NCBI GenBank assembly: GCA_017462485.1
Contig: JAFTRA010000033.1
Coordinates: 1 to 38,740 of the forward strand
From: Clostridia bacterium
GTDB lineage: Bacteria > Bacillota > Clostridia > Oscillospirales > CAG-272
Reading direction: 5' to 3'
DNA length: 38,740 nucleotides
Shown piece after piece: positions 16,342 to 23,704 of the stretch (position 1 is the stretch's first letter; the number at the start of each line of letters is the position of its first letter). The position numbers were made by a program, and so were the translations under genes. The notes under the pieces were generated by a model that did no database searches, was not told the DNA's origin, and worked only from the letters and a program-made list of their open reading frames with translations.

Positions 16342-16545
16342 TCATTTTACAATTTTGCCGACAACACTTTTAATTTTAACAACATAAAATGAATGCTCTG
16401 CTTTTGACGGCAGAGCATTTTTGGTTTCAATTATGATACATTGGTTGAATTCTTCTATATAGCTGTCAGCGTAAGAAGTAAGATTAGCATCTACCATAGC
16501 AAGAAATTCTTCTTTGGTTACATCTGCATTATCCACGCCAAACAT
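16342..16545 (-). pseudogene. Possible gene remnant, unknown
   Basis: A 67-codon frame starting MFGVDNADVTKEEFLAMVDA, with protein-like composition in its first 35 residues. In-frame sequence upstream continues back to a TGA without a convincing ribosome site, and the 3' half crosses a terminator-like hairpin at 16393-16418. I think it is either the worn-down 5' end of a lost gene or chance. I do not recognise a family. Confidence 0.25.
16393..16422 (+). terminator. Intrinsic terminator, plus strand
   Basis: ATGCTCTGC (16393-16401) pairs with GCAGAGCAT (16410-16418) around an 8-base loop and is followed by TTTTT. It is a second, stronger stop after the four-helix-bundle gene. The 300 bases from here to the PadR promoter hold only the weak remnant ORF. 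Confidence 0.7.
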
Positions 16546-16699
16546 ATTGGTTTTGACACCATATTGTTTTTTGTTTTTTATCTTTTTCGGTCATTTTCGG
16601 TTGCTCCCAAACGCGCCAGCCTTTTTTATCTTTTTTCTTCTCAGGGAGAAGAAAGCAGTAGATAACGACACATTTGTAGGATTTTTTTCGAATTTTCTA

Positions 16700-16736
16700 T
16701 TGACAAAGGCAATACTTCGTGATATGATGTATTACA
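16700..16736 (+). promoter_or_regulatory. PadR operon promoter with palindrome
   Basis: TTGACA (16700-16705), 17 bases, TATGAT (16723-16728). The palindrome TGTATTACA at 16728-16736 lies over the likely transcription start and is a candidate site for the PadR-type regulator. Confidence 0.8.
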
Positions 16737-16752
16737 CAACAGGAGGCATTCT

Positions 16753-17070
16753 ATGGATATTCAGTTAAAACGAGGATTACTCGATATATGCGTACTGGCA
16801 GCTATAAAGAACGAAGATTCATATGGCTATAAGATTATCAAGGATATGAAGCCGTATATTGAAATGTCGGAATCGACTCTATATACGATACTAAAGCGTC
16901 TGGAGCTTTCGGGTATGCTGACAGTTCGCACGTCGGAGCACGACGGCAGACTTCGAAAATACTACCACATTACGAAAGCAGGGCTCGGGCGCCTTGAGGA
17001 TTTCAAGGACGAATGGCGTGAAGTTATGTTGATATATCAATTTGTAACCAAGGAGGACTCGGCAAAATGA
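16753..17070 (+). CDS. PadR family transcriptional regulator
   Basis: A small winged-helix repressor (105 aa). The PadR pattern is clear: LDICVLAAIKNEDSYGYKIIKDM, STLYTILKRLELSGMLTVRTSEHDGRLRKYYHITKAG (the wing), then a short helical dimerisation tail. It starts six bases after AGGAGG. Its stop overlaps the start of the DUF1700 gene (ATGA, 17067-17070). In Firmicutes PadR-DUF1700-DUF4097 sets are common and are thought to respond to membrane or envelope stress; it most likely represses its own operon. Confidence 0.93.
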   Translation: MDIQLKRGLLDICVLAAIKNEDSYGYKIIKDMKPYIEMSESTLYTILKRLELSGMLTVRTSEHDGRLRKYYHITKAGLGRLEDFKDEWREVMLIYQFVTKEDSAK

Positions 17071-17558
17071 CAAAGCAGCAGTTTATGGCAAGGCTTAAGG
17101 CAAAATTAAAAGGACTGCCCAAAAAGGACGTAGAAGAAAGACTTTCATTCTACGGTGAGATGATAGACGACCGCATTGAATCGGGACTTTCCGAAGAAGA
17201 GGCGTTATCAGAGGTCGGCTCGGCAGATGAGGTAGCGGCAGAGATTATCGGAGAAATGGCTACTTCCGCCGCTCTTAAAGAAAAGGTCGAAAACAAAAAG
17301 CTATCCGCTTGGCAAATAATTCTTTTGGCTCTCGGCTCTCCTTTATGGATATCTTTACTGATAGCGGGACTTGCCGTGATTATTTCGGTTTATGCGGTCA
17401 TTTGGACTCTAACCGCAGCTCTCTGGGTTGTTGAGCTACCATTCTTAATTTTCGCATTTATCTCAAAATATCTGTTTATAGGATGCAAATACACGACACG
17501 GGGTGCTCTTTATCTTACACGGCAATGTCTTTCCTTTATAAAGAGCACATTTAAATAA
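17067..17558 (+). CDS. DUF1700 (HAAS domain) membrane protein
   Basis: The first 65 residues are the helical HAAS/DUF1700 signature (KLKGLPKKDVEERLSFYGEMIDDRIESGLSEEEALSEVGSADEVAAEI), predicted cytoplasmic and thought to contact the partner PadR protein. The C-terminal half has two hydrophobic segments (about 85-120 and 122-140) starting LGSPLWISLLIAG and ends FIKSTFK. 163 aa. It is coupled to padR by a 4-base overlap. Its membrane half is repeated in the next gene. Confidence 0.88.
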   Translation: MTKQQFMARLKAKLKGLPKKDVEERLSFYGEMIDDRIESGLSEEEALSEVGSADEVAAEIIGEMATSAALKEKVENKKLSAWQIILLALGSPLWISLLIAGLAVIISVYAVIWTLTAALWVVELPFLIFAFISKYLFIGCKYTTRGALYLTRQCLSFIKSTFK

Positions 17559-17572
17559 GGGGGCTTTCTATA

Positions 17573-17911
17573 ATGATGACAAAGCTACTTATAATTCTTG
17601 GCGCGCCGTTATGGCTACCGCTTCTTATTGCGGTGGCTGCCGTGATACTCTCGCTCTTAATTGTGCTTTGGGCAGTCATACTTTCTTTTTGGAGCGCATT
17701 TACATCGCTTGCGGTTTCCTCCTTGGGAAGTCTTTTGCTCGGTATAATAAATGTCGTTAGCAGCGGTGTTCTTTCGGAGATTGCTTTAATGCTGTTTGGT
17801 ACGAGTATGGTATTGGCAGGACTCGCTATCTTCTCATTCATCGGTTGCCTCTACGCAACAAAGTGTTCGTGGAAGCTTATCAAAAGCACATTTGCAGTTT
17901 TGAAAAACTGA
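17573..17911 (+). CDS. Small membrane protein, paralogue of the DUF1700 membrane half
   Basis: 112 residues with three or four hydrophobic segments and no HAAS domain. It starts LLIILGAPLWLPLLIAVAAVIL and ends CLYATKCSWKLIKSTFAVLKN, closely matching LGSPLWISLLIAGLAVII and the CKYTTRGALYL...FIKSTFK end of the preceding gene, which points to a tandem duplication of the membrane part. Two adjacent ATG codons (17573, 17576) follow an AAGGGGG site. The function is unknown; it probably partners with its neighbour. Confidence 0.8.
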   Translation: MMTKLLIILGAPLWLPLLIAVAAVILSLLIVLWAVILSFWSAFTSLAVSSLGSLLLGIINVVSSGVLSEIALMLFGTSMVLAGLAIFSFIGCLYATKCSWKLIKSTFAVLKN

Positions 17912-17931
17912 TTGCAGAAAGGAATAAAAAT

Positions 17932-18822
17932 ATGAAAAAATGCTTGATTTTGGCAACTTTACTTGTCATTTTGGGCGGTTTGACTATTACTATGACAGCT
18001 TGTTCAAAGAATTTTAATTTCAATACGCTATTTGGAAACAGCTTTGAAGAAAAAGCAGTTGAGGTGGACGGTAGCTTTAATTCTATTGAAATACACACCG
18101 ACACAGCAGATATCACTTTAATTTCCTCTGATGACGGCAAATGCAGGGTGGTTTCGAACGACCGCAAAAAAATTGAATATTCCGCAATAAGTGAGGACGG
18201 TGCTCTTAAAATCAAATCCACCGACACAAGAAAATGGTACGAGCGTATGTTCAGCTTCGGAGCTCCTACTCTCACGGTATATCTTCCTAAAGAAGAGTTT
18301 GCCTCTCTCATAATAGACGAATCAACCGGAAATATCAAGGTAACGGATAATTTCAATTTTGCCACGCTTAATATAAAGGTCAGCACAGGAAACGTCATCT
18401 TGGAAAATATTACAGCCGACTCGGTAAGTGTTGAAACCTCCACGGGTAAAATTGATATGAAAGATACTGCTTGCACAGGCGAAATCACCCTTAAAGTCAG
18501 CACGGGTGACACTTATCTTCACAGCGTTAGATGCAAAAATCTTACCTCAACAGGTAACACGGGAGATATATCCGTAACAAACGTTATTGCAGAAGGAAAA
18601 TTTGATATCGAGAGAAGTACAGGAGACGTGAACTTTGACTCCTCAGATGCTGCTGAAATATACGTAAAAACCGACACGGGTAACGTGAAAGGCACACTTC
18701 TGTCCGATAAAGTATATATTGTTTCCAGCGATACGGGTAAGATCGACGTGCCGAAAACCATAACGGGCGGCAGGTGCGAAATAAGTACAAATACCGGAAA
18801 TATTAAAATATCTGTGAAATGA
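17932..18822 (+). CDS. DUF4097 beta-repeat lipoprotein-like protein
   Basis: 296 residues. The N-terminus MKKCLILATLLVILGGLTIT ends in TMTACSKN, an approximate lipobox, so it is probably a membrane-anchored extracellular lipoprotein. The rest is the DUF4097 right-handed beta repeat with recurring STGN/DTGN turns (STGNIKV, STGNVIL, STGKIDM, STGDTYL, NTGDISV, STGDVNF, DTGNVKG, DTGKIDV, NTGNIKI), one every 16-24 residues. I chose ATG 17932 (AAAGGA upstream); the open frame before it overlaps the previous gene. Last gene of the PadR operon; such proteins are linked to envelope-stress systems, by family knowledge. Confidence 0.88.
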   Translation: MKKCLILATLLVILGGLTITMTACSKNFNFNTLFGNSFEEKAVEVDGSFNSIEIHTDTADITLISSDDGKCRVVSNDRKKIEYSAISEDGALKIKSTDTRKWYERMFSFGAPTLTVYLPKEEFASLIIDESTGNIKVTDNFNFATLNIKVSTGNVILENITADSVSVETSTGKIDMKDTACTGEITLKVSTGDTYLHSVRCKNLTSTGNTGDISVTNVIAEGKFDIERSTGDVNFDSSDAAEIYVKTDTGNVKGTLLSDKVYIVSSDTGKIDVPKTITGGRCEISTNTGNIKISVK

Positions 18823-18861
18823 TAGACGGATGCCGTATTTGAAGCACTTCTAATAAATCAT

Positions 18862-18892
18862 AGCGAGGATACCAAAAACAAGTATCCTCGCT
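18862..18892. terminator. Bidirectional terminator
   Basis: AGCGAGGATAC (18862-18872) and GTATCCTCGCT (18882-18892) form a perfect 11-bp stem between the convergent DUF4097 and fucosidase genes. Confidence 0.75.
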
Positions 18893-18948
18893 CTAAATTT
18901 ATGAATTTTTGATTGTAAAGTTATATACTTATAACAGGACAGCCCTTA

Positions 18949-19911
18949 TCAGTCTCTTCCCTCTCGCTTTCCAACCTCACGGAATATATCAAGCGTAGGC
19001 GCGGGGATACGTCCGAGGTGGTCGGGTCCAACGTTGAGCAGATAATTTATGCCGTGTGAGTTGAGGTGACGCTTTATGCAAATAACCTCGTCGGCACTCT
19101 TCCAAGCGTCGTCATAGTACTTGAAGCCCCAGGTTTTATTGAGGGTTGCGGGGGTTTCGGTAAGCATTTCGTCATTGTATTCGTCGGGAACCACGTTATC
19201 GTCTAAGGAACGGTAATCACCGAATCCGTTGCCTATTCTCGTGTTTATAAGGCAATTCGGCTGAAGCTCCTTAACGAGCTTGTATAACTCCTCGGACTGC
19301 TCCTTTGTGATAACGTTGGGCGTATCAAACCAAATGAGGAGAAGCTCTCCGTAATTCGTCAAAAGCTCACGCACCTGAGAGAGAGTCTTTTTTCTGAAGC
19401 AACGGTCAAAGTCCTTGTTTTCTTCATCGGGGAAGTCCCAATCGTTAGAGACGTGACCGTTCTTGGTATTGTAATAATACCCTCCTCCGTCATACTCATT
19501 CCAATCAAGCTCCTGCGAATAATAGAGGCCGAGCCTCATACCGTGTTTTTTGCACGCCTCGGCAATTTCCTTTATTATATCTCTTCCAAAAGGAGTTCCA
19601 TCTACGGAATTAAAATCATCGTATTCCGATTTGAAAAGACAGAAGCCCTCGTGATGCTTTGCGGTAACGACTACGTACTTCATTCCCGCGCTCTTTGCGG
19701 TAAGCACCCATTCCTCCGCATCGAAAAATATGGGATTGAACGCTTTCGCAAGCTTGTGATACTCTTCCATAGGTATTTTTGCGTTACGCCTTATCCATTC
19801 CGCAATTCCGTCGATGCGCTTTCCGTTCCACTCGCCCGCAAGCAGACTGTAAAGTCCGAAATGAACCATCATTCCGAATTTTGCTTCCTTAAACCATAGC
19901 TTATTATCCAT
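18949..19911 (-). CDS. Alpha-L-fucosidase, GH29, short intracellular form
   Basis: It removes alpha-linked L-fucose by a retaining mechanism. The GH29 catalytic barrel is visible: WFKEAKFGMMVHFGLYSLLAGEW at the N-terminus, VVVTAKHHEGFCLF, GLYYSQELDW, and LLIWFD with the nucleophile Asp196. The usual Gly after WFD is Thr here. The protein is only 320 aa, has no signal peptide and lacks the C-terminal beta-sandwich of typical fucosidases (about 450 aa or more), so it should act in the cytoplasm on imported oligosaccharides. It starts after AGGAG and is divergent from an AraC regulator and an MFS transporter, its likely partners. Confidence 0.9.
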   Translation of the reverse strand: MDNKLWFKEAKFGMMVHFGLYSLLAGEWNGKRIDGIAEWIRRNAKIPMEEYHKLAKAFNPIFFDAEEWVLTAKSAGMKYVVVTAKHHEGFCLFKSEYDDFNSVDGTPFGRDIIKEIAEACKKHGMRLGLYYSQELDWNEYDGGGYYYNTKNGHVSNDWDFPDEENKDFDRCFRKKTLSQVRELLTNYGELLLIWFDTPNVITKEQSEELYKLVKELQPNCLINTRIGNGFGDYRSLDDNVVPDEYNDEMLTETPATLNKTWGFKYYDDAWKSADEVICIKRHLNSHGINYLLNVGPDHLGRIPAPTLDIFREVGKREGRD

Positions 19912-19923
19912 AAAAATCTCCTA

Positions 19924-19959
19924 TTGACAATTTTCGGATTATATGATATCATATATCCG
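19924..19959 (+). promoter_or_regulatory. AraC gene promoter overlapping a palindrome
   Basis: TTGACA (19924-19929), 17 bases, TATCAT (19947-19952) face the AraC gene. The near-perfect palindrome at 19935-19959 (centre ATATGATATCATAT, flanks CGGAT/ATCCG) covers the -10 and also lies in the fucosidase upstream region. It could be an operator controlling both directions. I see no good minus-strand promoter for the fucosidase. Confidence 0.65.
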
Positions 19960-20043
19960 CTTTTATTTTACCTAAAACATACATAAAATGCTATGATTTG
20001 ATCAGCAGTATAAATTGATAGAAATCGACTTAACAGAGGGAAT

Positions 20044-20784
20044 ATGAACATGCTTTGCAAATTACGCTTCGCAGGATGCTGCGAGGTTCCTCGCCCGTGG
20101 GTAACTACGGTATCGGAGGGCGTGAACAGACTGTATTACATTCACGGTGGAGAGGGCGGATATATAAGAGGTGGAAAGAGGATACCCTTTGTTCCCGGAT
20201 ATATATACATTTTGCCCGCTTTTTTGAATACGGAAACCTACACGGACCCCGACAACCGTCTGGTGCATACCTACGTCAATTTTGAGTTGGTACCGCCTAT
20301 TATATCCTCTGACGTGTTAGCTCTCGACCCAAAATCAGACGCTGTAACAGACTCGGTTTTCAAAACGCTAGAGCTACTTGCGTCGATGGCGACAAAATCG
20401 GTTTTATCAAAAGAGGATAAGGTCTTACTTATTGACACGGTCACCTACCTTATCTCAAAAGCCGTATCGGTATCCTCGTCCGCTCTTCTTGACGACGAGG
20501 TAGTAAATAAGGCTCTTAAAATAATGATAAGCCGTATGAAAGACGGGCTTACTGTCGCAGATATTGCCGCAGAGTGCTTTATGTCAACGGACGGATTTAT
20601 AAGAAGATTCACCCGTACCGTCGGAATGACGCCGTACGCATATTACAAAAAACTAAAGCTACGAGCTGCCGCCGCTATGAGAGATGAGGGTGCAACTCTC
20701 GAGGAGGCTGCCGAACGGTGCGGATACTCAGATGCCTCTGCCCTGCTTCACGCTATGAAAATTTCTCCCATTCCAACGTTTTAG
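20044..20784 (+). CDS. AraC family transcriptional regulator, short C-terminus
   Basis: 246 residues. N-terminal cupin-like domain (LYYIHGGEGGYIRGGKRIPFVPGYIYILPAF), C-terminal AraC DNA-binding domain (LTVADIAAECFMSTDGFIRRFTRTVGMTPYAYYKKLKLRAAAAMRDEG and LEEAAERCGYSDASALLHAMK). The protein stops within the second helix-turn-helix, about 15 residues before AraC proteins normally end (the FK...G..P..YR segment is missing), so it may be truncated or frameshifted near 20758. The start may instead be the ATG at 20050, better spaced from AGAGGG. It probably controls the divergent fucosidase and the transporter downstream. Confidence 0.82.
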   Translation: MNMLCKLRFAGCCEVPRPWVTTVSEGVNRLYYIHGGEGGYIRGGKRIPFVPGYIYILPAFLNTETYTDPDNRLVHTYVNFELVPPIISSDVLALDPKSDAVTDSVFKTLELLASMATKSVLSKEDKVLLIDTVTYLISKAVSVSSSALLDDEVVNKALKIMISRMKDGLTVADIAAECFMSTDGFIRRFTRTVGMTPYAYYKKLKLRAAAAMRDEGATLEEAAERCGYSDASALLHAMKISPIPTF

Positions 20785-20841
20785 TAAGCGTTTCGCAAAC
20801 AGAAAATATTGCGTATCCCCGAAAGTAATGCGCGCGAGATA

Positions 20842-20870
20842 TTGACTTTTTTCAAAAATAAGTATATCCT
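20842..20870 (+). promoter_or_regulatory. MFS transporter promoter
   Basis: TTGACT (20842-20847), 17 bases, TATCCT (20865-20870), 37 bases before the transporter start. Confidence 0.6.
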
Positions 20871-20907
20871 GTTTTAAGAATTACAAAATAAATAAGGTGC
20901 TTTTAAA

Positions 20908-22080
20908 ATGAGTAACACGAAAAGAAGACTGATTTTTGCGGTAGTGTATCTTGCTTACACTTCGATTTATATTGCCAGAGTCAACTTATCAATGGCGGGC
21001 CCCGAGCTTAACGAGCTATCCGTGTTAAATACCGTGCAGCTTGGACTTCTCGGCAGCGTTTTCTCCTGCGTTTTCGGCTCGGGACGCTTGATAAACGGTG
21101 CGATAGGTGACAAGACTCCTCCGTGGATAATGCTCACTGTAGGACTCGGATTTGCCGGAATCAGCAACCTGCTTATAGGATTTTTGCCTCCGTTCATAGC
21201 AATCTTTGCGCTTTGGGCAACGAACGCATATGCGCAGTCTATGCTTTGGAGCTCTGTTTTGTGCGTTGTTTCCTCTATGTATAGCGAGGGGGACGCCAAG
21301 AAAAAGACATCTCTTATGGTAACCTCGGTAGCTATGGGTAATATCGTGGGTATTTTAGTGAATACTTTACTCATAACCGCACTCGGCGTAAAATTCGCAT
21401 TTATAGTTCCCGGTATTCTTACTATCCTTCTCGGCGGCGCTGTATGCCTTCTCACAAGGAGTATAAAGCAGGAAGAAAAGGTAAAGCAAAACCACGTTTC
21501 TATATTCAAGCTCATAAGAAATAAGGAAATTCTTGAAATGAGCATTCCTGCTATGATGCACGGAGTAATGAAGGAAAACGTCAGCCTCTGGATGACCGTT
21601 TACGTAGTGGATAAATTCGGCACGGACCTCAGCACGTCCTCGTACTACATACTCCTTATTCCGCTCATCGGATTTGTCGGAAGAATTGTTTATCCTACCG
21701 TTTTTAAGCTTTGCCGAGAGAACGAAAACGCCGTTTCTCTTTTAGGCTTTGTTCTCTCTATCGCTTGCTCCGTGCTTATATGCTTCACAGGAATAGGTAT
21801 GATTGCGTCCGTTCTTTGCTTAAGCCTTATATACACGGCGGCTTCGATGATAAATACTTCTATTTTATCAATATATCCTCTCCGTTCGGCAAAAACGGGT
21901 AACGTATCGTCCGTCAGCGGAGTTATGGATTTCGCAACCTATTTCGGAGCCGGAATAGCAAGTATGATATACGGAATCGTTATCGACTCATTCGGATATA
22001 TACCAATGTTCGTTTCATTTGCCGTAATATCAATAGTTTCTATGGCCTTTATCGCAAAAATCAATGTCGATAGAAAGTAA
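20908..22080 (+). CDS. MFS transporter, organophosphate/anion-symporter-like
   Basis: 390 residues and about 12 membrane segments. The N-terminus LAYTSIYIARVNLSMAGPEL matches the organophosphate:phosphate antiporter-type start of MFS helix 1 (Tyr...ArgxNhSxA). GSVFSCVFGSGRLINGAIGDKTPPW is the helix 2-3 loop, equivalent to the MFS signature, and the central loop is RSIKQEEKVKQN. The substrate is not readable; hexose phosphate, glycerol phosphate or a sugar acid is possible. It lies 123 bases after the AraC gene and opposite the fucosidase, suggesting uptake of the glycan breakdown product. Confidence 0.87.
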   Translation: MSNTKRRLIFAVVYLAYTSIYIARVNLSMAGPELNELSVLNTVQLGLLGSVFSCVFGSGRLINGAIGDKTPPWIMLTVGLGFAGISNLLIGFLPPFIAIFALWATNAYAQSMLWSSVLCVVSSMYSEGDAKKKTSLMVTSVAMGNIVGILVNTLLITALGVKFAFIVPGILTILLGGAVCLLTRSIKQEEKVKQNHVSIFKLIRNKEILEMSIPAMMHGVMKENVSLWMTVYVVDKFGTDLSTSSYYILLIPLIGFVGRIVYPTVFKLCRENENAVSLLGFVLSIACSVLICFTGIGMIASVLCLSLIYTAASMINTSILSIYPLRSAKTGNVSSVSGVMDFATYFGAGIASMIYGIVIDSFGYIPMFVSFAVISIVSMAFIAKINVDRK

Positions 22081-22188
22081 ACTAAATCATTGTCAAAGCA
22101 CAAGCAATTCTCTTACGTCAAACGCAAAAATATGTAATTTTGTATAAATTTTTATCTTTAGAAAATATATATTTTTATGTCTTTGCTA

Positions 22189-22217
22189 TTGCAATCGGTA
22201 ATAAATTGTGATATAAT
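22189..22217 (+). promoter_or_regulatory. Promoter of the F420-ligase-like gene leader
   Basis: TTGCAA (22189-22194), 17 bases ending TGTGA, TATAAT (22212-22217). It gives a leader of about 220 bases before the gene at 22443. Confidence 0.75.
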
Positions 22218-22223
22218 ATGCGC

Positions 22224-22335
22224 AGAAATTCTTGCTGCGCAAGCCTTTGGCGCTTCGCACCTTATGCTGTCGCATACTGCGCGCCTTGAATCAGGGCGCA
22301 AAAATGCCCTTGCAAGCAAGCATTTTTGTTTGTTA
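22224..22335 (+). promoter_or_regulatory. Structured leader with terminator-like hairpin
   Basis: GCGCAG pairs with CTGCGC around a 9-base loop at the transcript start. CAAAAATGC (near 22300) pairs with GCATTTTTG (near 22322-22330) and ends in T-rich sequence, like an intrinsic terminator. The combination looks like an attenuator upstream of the ligase-like gene, but I recognise no known riboswitch. A 141-codon frame over this region (22177-22602) is not convincing as a gene. Confidence 0.4.
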
Positions 22336-22442
22336 TATAATAAAATGTCAAAATTTGAGGAAGATATTCATCTTGTTCAACTTTTTCTCCAATTCTTTAA
22401 AAATCAGAAGCATTATGCGGCTGTAAAGGAAGGTGTTTTTAA

Positions 22443-23642
22443 ATGGAAAACAAAGAACGCAGAGTTGGCACGGTATCGAGAGGTATTAGATGCCCCATCA
22501 TTCGTCAGGGAGATGACCTTGCTAAAATCGTTACGGACAGCGTGCTCGAAGCAGCGGAGTTCGAGGGATTTTCACTTAACGATAAGGACGTTATTTCAAT
22601 AACTGAGTCAATCGTTGCAAGAGCGCAGGGCAACTACGCTTCGGTCAGCGATATCGCTAATGACGTAAGAAGCAAGCTTGGCGGTGAAACGATAGGCGTT
22701 ATATTCCCCATTCTTTCCCGTAACCGCTTTGCAATATGCCTTAAAGGCATAGCTATGGGAGCTAAAAAGGTAGTTCTTATGCTCTCATATCCCTCCGACG
22801 AGGTTGGTAACGAGCTTGTTAGCCTTGATAAAATCGACGAGGCAGGCATCAATCCTTACAGCGACGTTCTTTCACTTGAAAAGTACCGCGAGCTCTTCGG
22901 AGAAAACAAGCACGAGTTTACCGGTATTGATTACGTTGAGTATTACGGAAATATTATCAAGGAAGCAGGCGCAGAGGTTGAGATTGTTTTCGCTAACCGC
23001 GCAACGACGATTCTTAATTACACAGACTGTGTTCTTACCTGCGACATCCATACACGTGCACGCACTAAGCGTATTCTCAAGGCTGCCGGAGCAAAGGTGG
23101 TTTTAGGTCTTGACGATATACTTACTTCTTCTGTTAACGGCTCGGGATACAATTCGTCTTACGGTCTTCTCGGCTCTAACAAATCCACCGAGGATCAGAT
23201 TAAGCTCTTCCCTAAGGAATGCACCGATCTTGTTTTCGACATTCAGGAAAGAGTATTCAAGGCTACAGGCAAAAAGGTTGAGGTAATGGTTTACGGAGAC
23301 GGTGCGTTCAAGGACCCCAAGGGTAAAATTTGGGAGCTTGCCGACCCTGTTGTTTCCCCCGCTTTCACCGGCGGTCTCGTAGGTACTCCCAACGAGCTTA
23401 AGCTCAAGTACCTTGCTGATAACGACTACAAAAACCTTTCGGGCGACGAGCTTAAGGCTGCTATTTCCGCAAGCATTAAGTCAAAGGGCGACAACCTTGT
23501 AGGAAATATGGCTTCACAGGGTACAACTCCGAGACAGCTCACAGACCTTATCGGTTCTCTTTGCGACCTCACGAGCGGCTCGGGAGATAAGGGTACTCCC
23601 GTCGTTCTCGTTCAGGGATATTTCGACAACTATACTAACTAA
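22443..23642 (+). CDS. Coenzyme F420-0:L-glutamate ligase-like protein
   Basis: It resembles the CofE family, which adds glutamate to F420-0 with GTP, in the long (about 400 aa) form found in Firmicutes. Matching segments are SVLEAAEFEGFSLNDKDVISITESIVARAQGNYAS (substrate-binding start, with the typical ITESIVARAQG), IGVIFPILSRNRFAICLKGIA, and VMVYGDGAFKDPKGKIWELADPVVSPAFT (Asp/Glu metal-site region). There is no other F420 gene in the window, and gut Clostridia generally lack F420, so the true acceptor may be something else. AAGGAAGG precedes the ATG. Confidence 0.85.
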   Translation: MENKERRVGTVSRGIRCPIIRQGDDLAKIVTDSVLEAAEFEGFSLNDKDVISITESIVARAQGNYASVSDIANDVRSKLGGETIGVIFPILSRNRFAICLKGIAMGAKKVVLMLSYPSDEVGNELVSLDKIDEAGINPYSDVLSLEKYRELFGENKHEFTGIDYVEYYGNIIKEAGAEVEIVFANRATTILNYTDCVLTCDIHTRARTKRILKAAGAKVVLGLDDILTSSVNGSGYNSSYGLLGSNKSTEDQIKLFPKECTDLVFDIQERVFKATGKKVEVMVYGDGAFKDPKGKIWELADPVVSPAFTGGLVGTPNELKLKYLADNDYKNLSGDELKAAISASIKSKGDNLVGNMASQGTTPRQLTDLIGSLCDLTSGSGDKGTPVVLVQGYFDNYTN

Positions 23643-23651
23643 TTAAAATAC

Positions 23652-23687
23652 AAAACGGTGTCTTTCAAAAAATCAAGACACCGTTTT
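23652..23687 (+). terminator. Terminator after the F420-ligase-like gene
   Basis: A 13-bp perfect stem (AAAACGGTGTCTT at 23652-23664, AAGACACCGTTTT at 23675-23687) followed by TTATTAC. Confidence 0.85.
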
Positions 23688-23704
23688 TATTACACAGATA
23701 AAAT

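Noticed and set aside
22177-22602. A 141-codon plus-strand frame upstream of the F420-ligase-like gene.
   Set aside because: It begins before the promoter -35, has no ribosome site, overlaps 160 bases of the real gene in another frame, and covers the leader hairpins.
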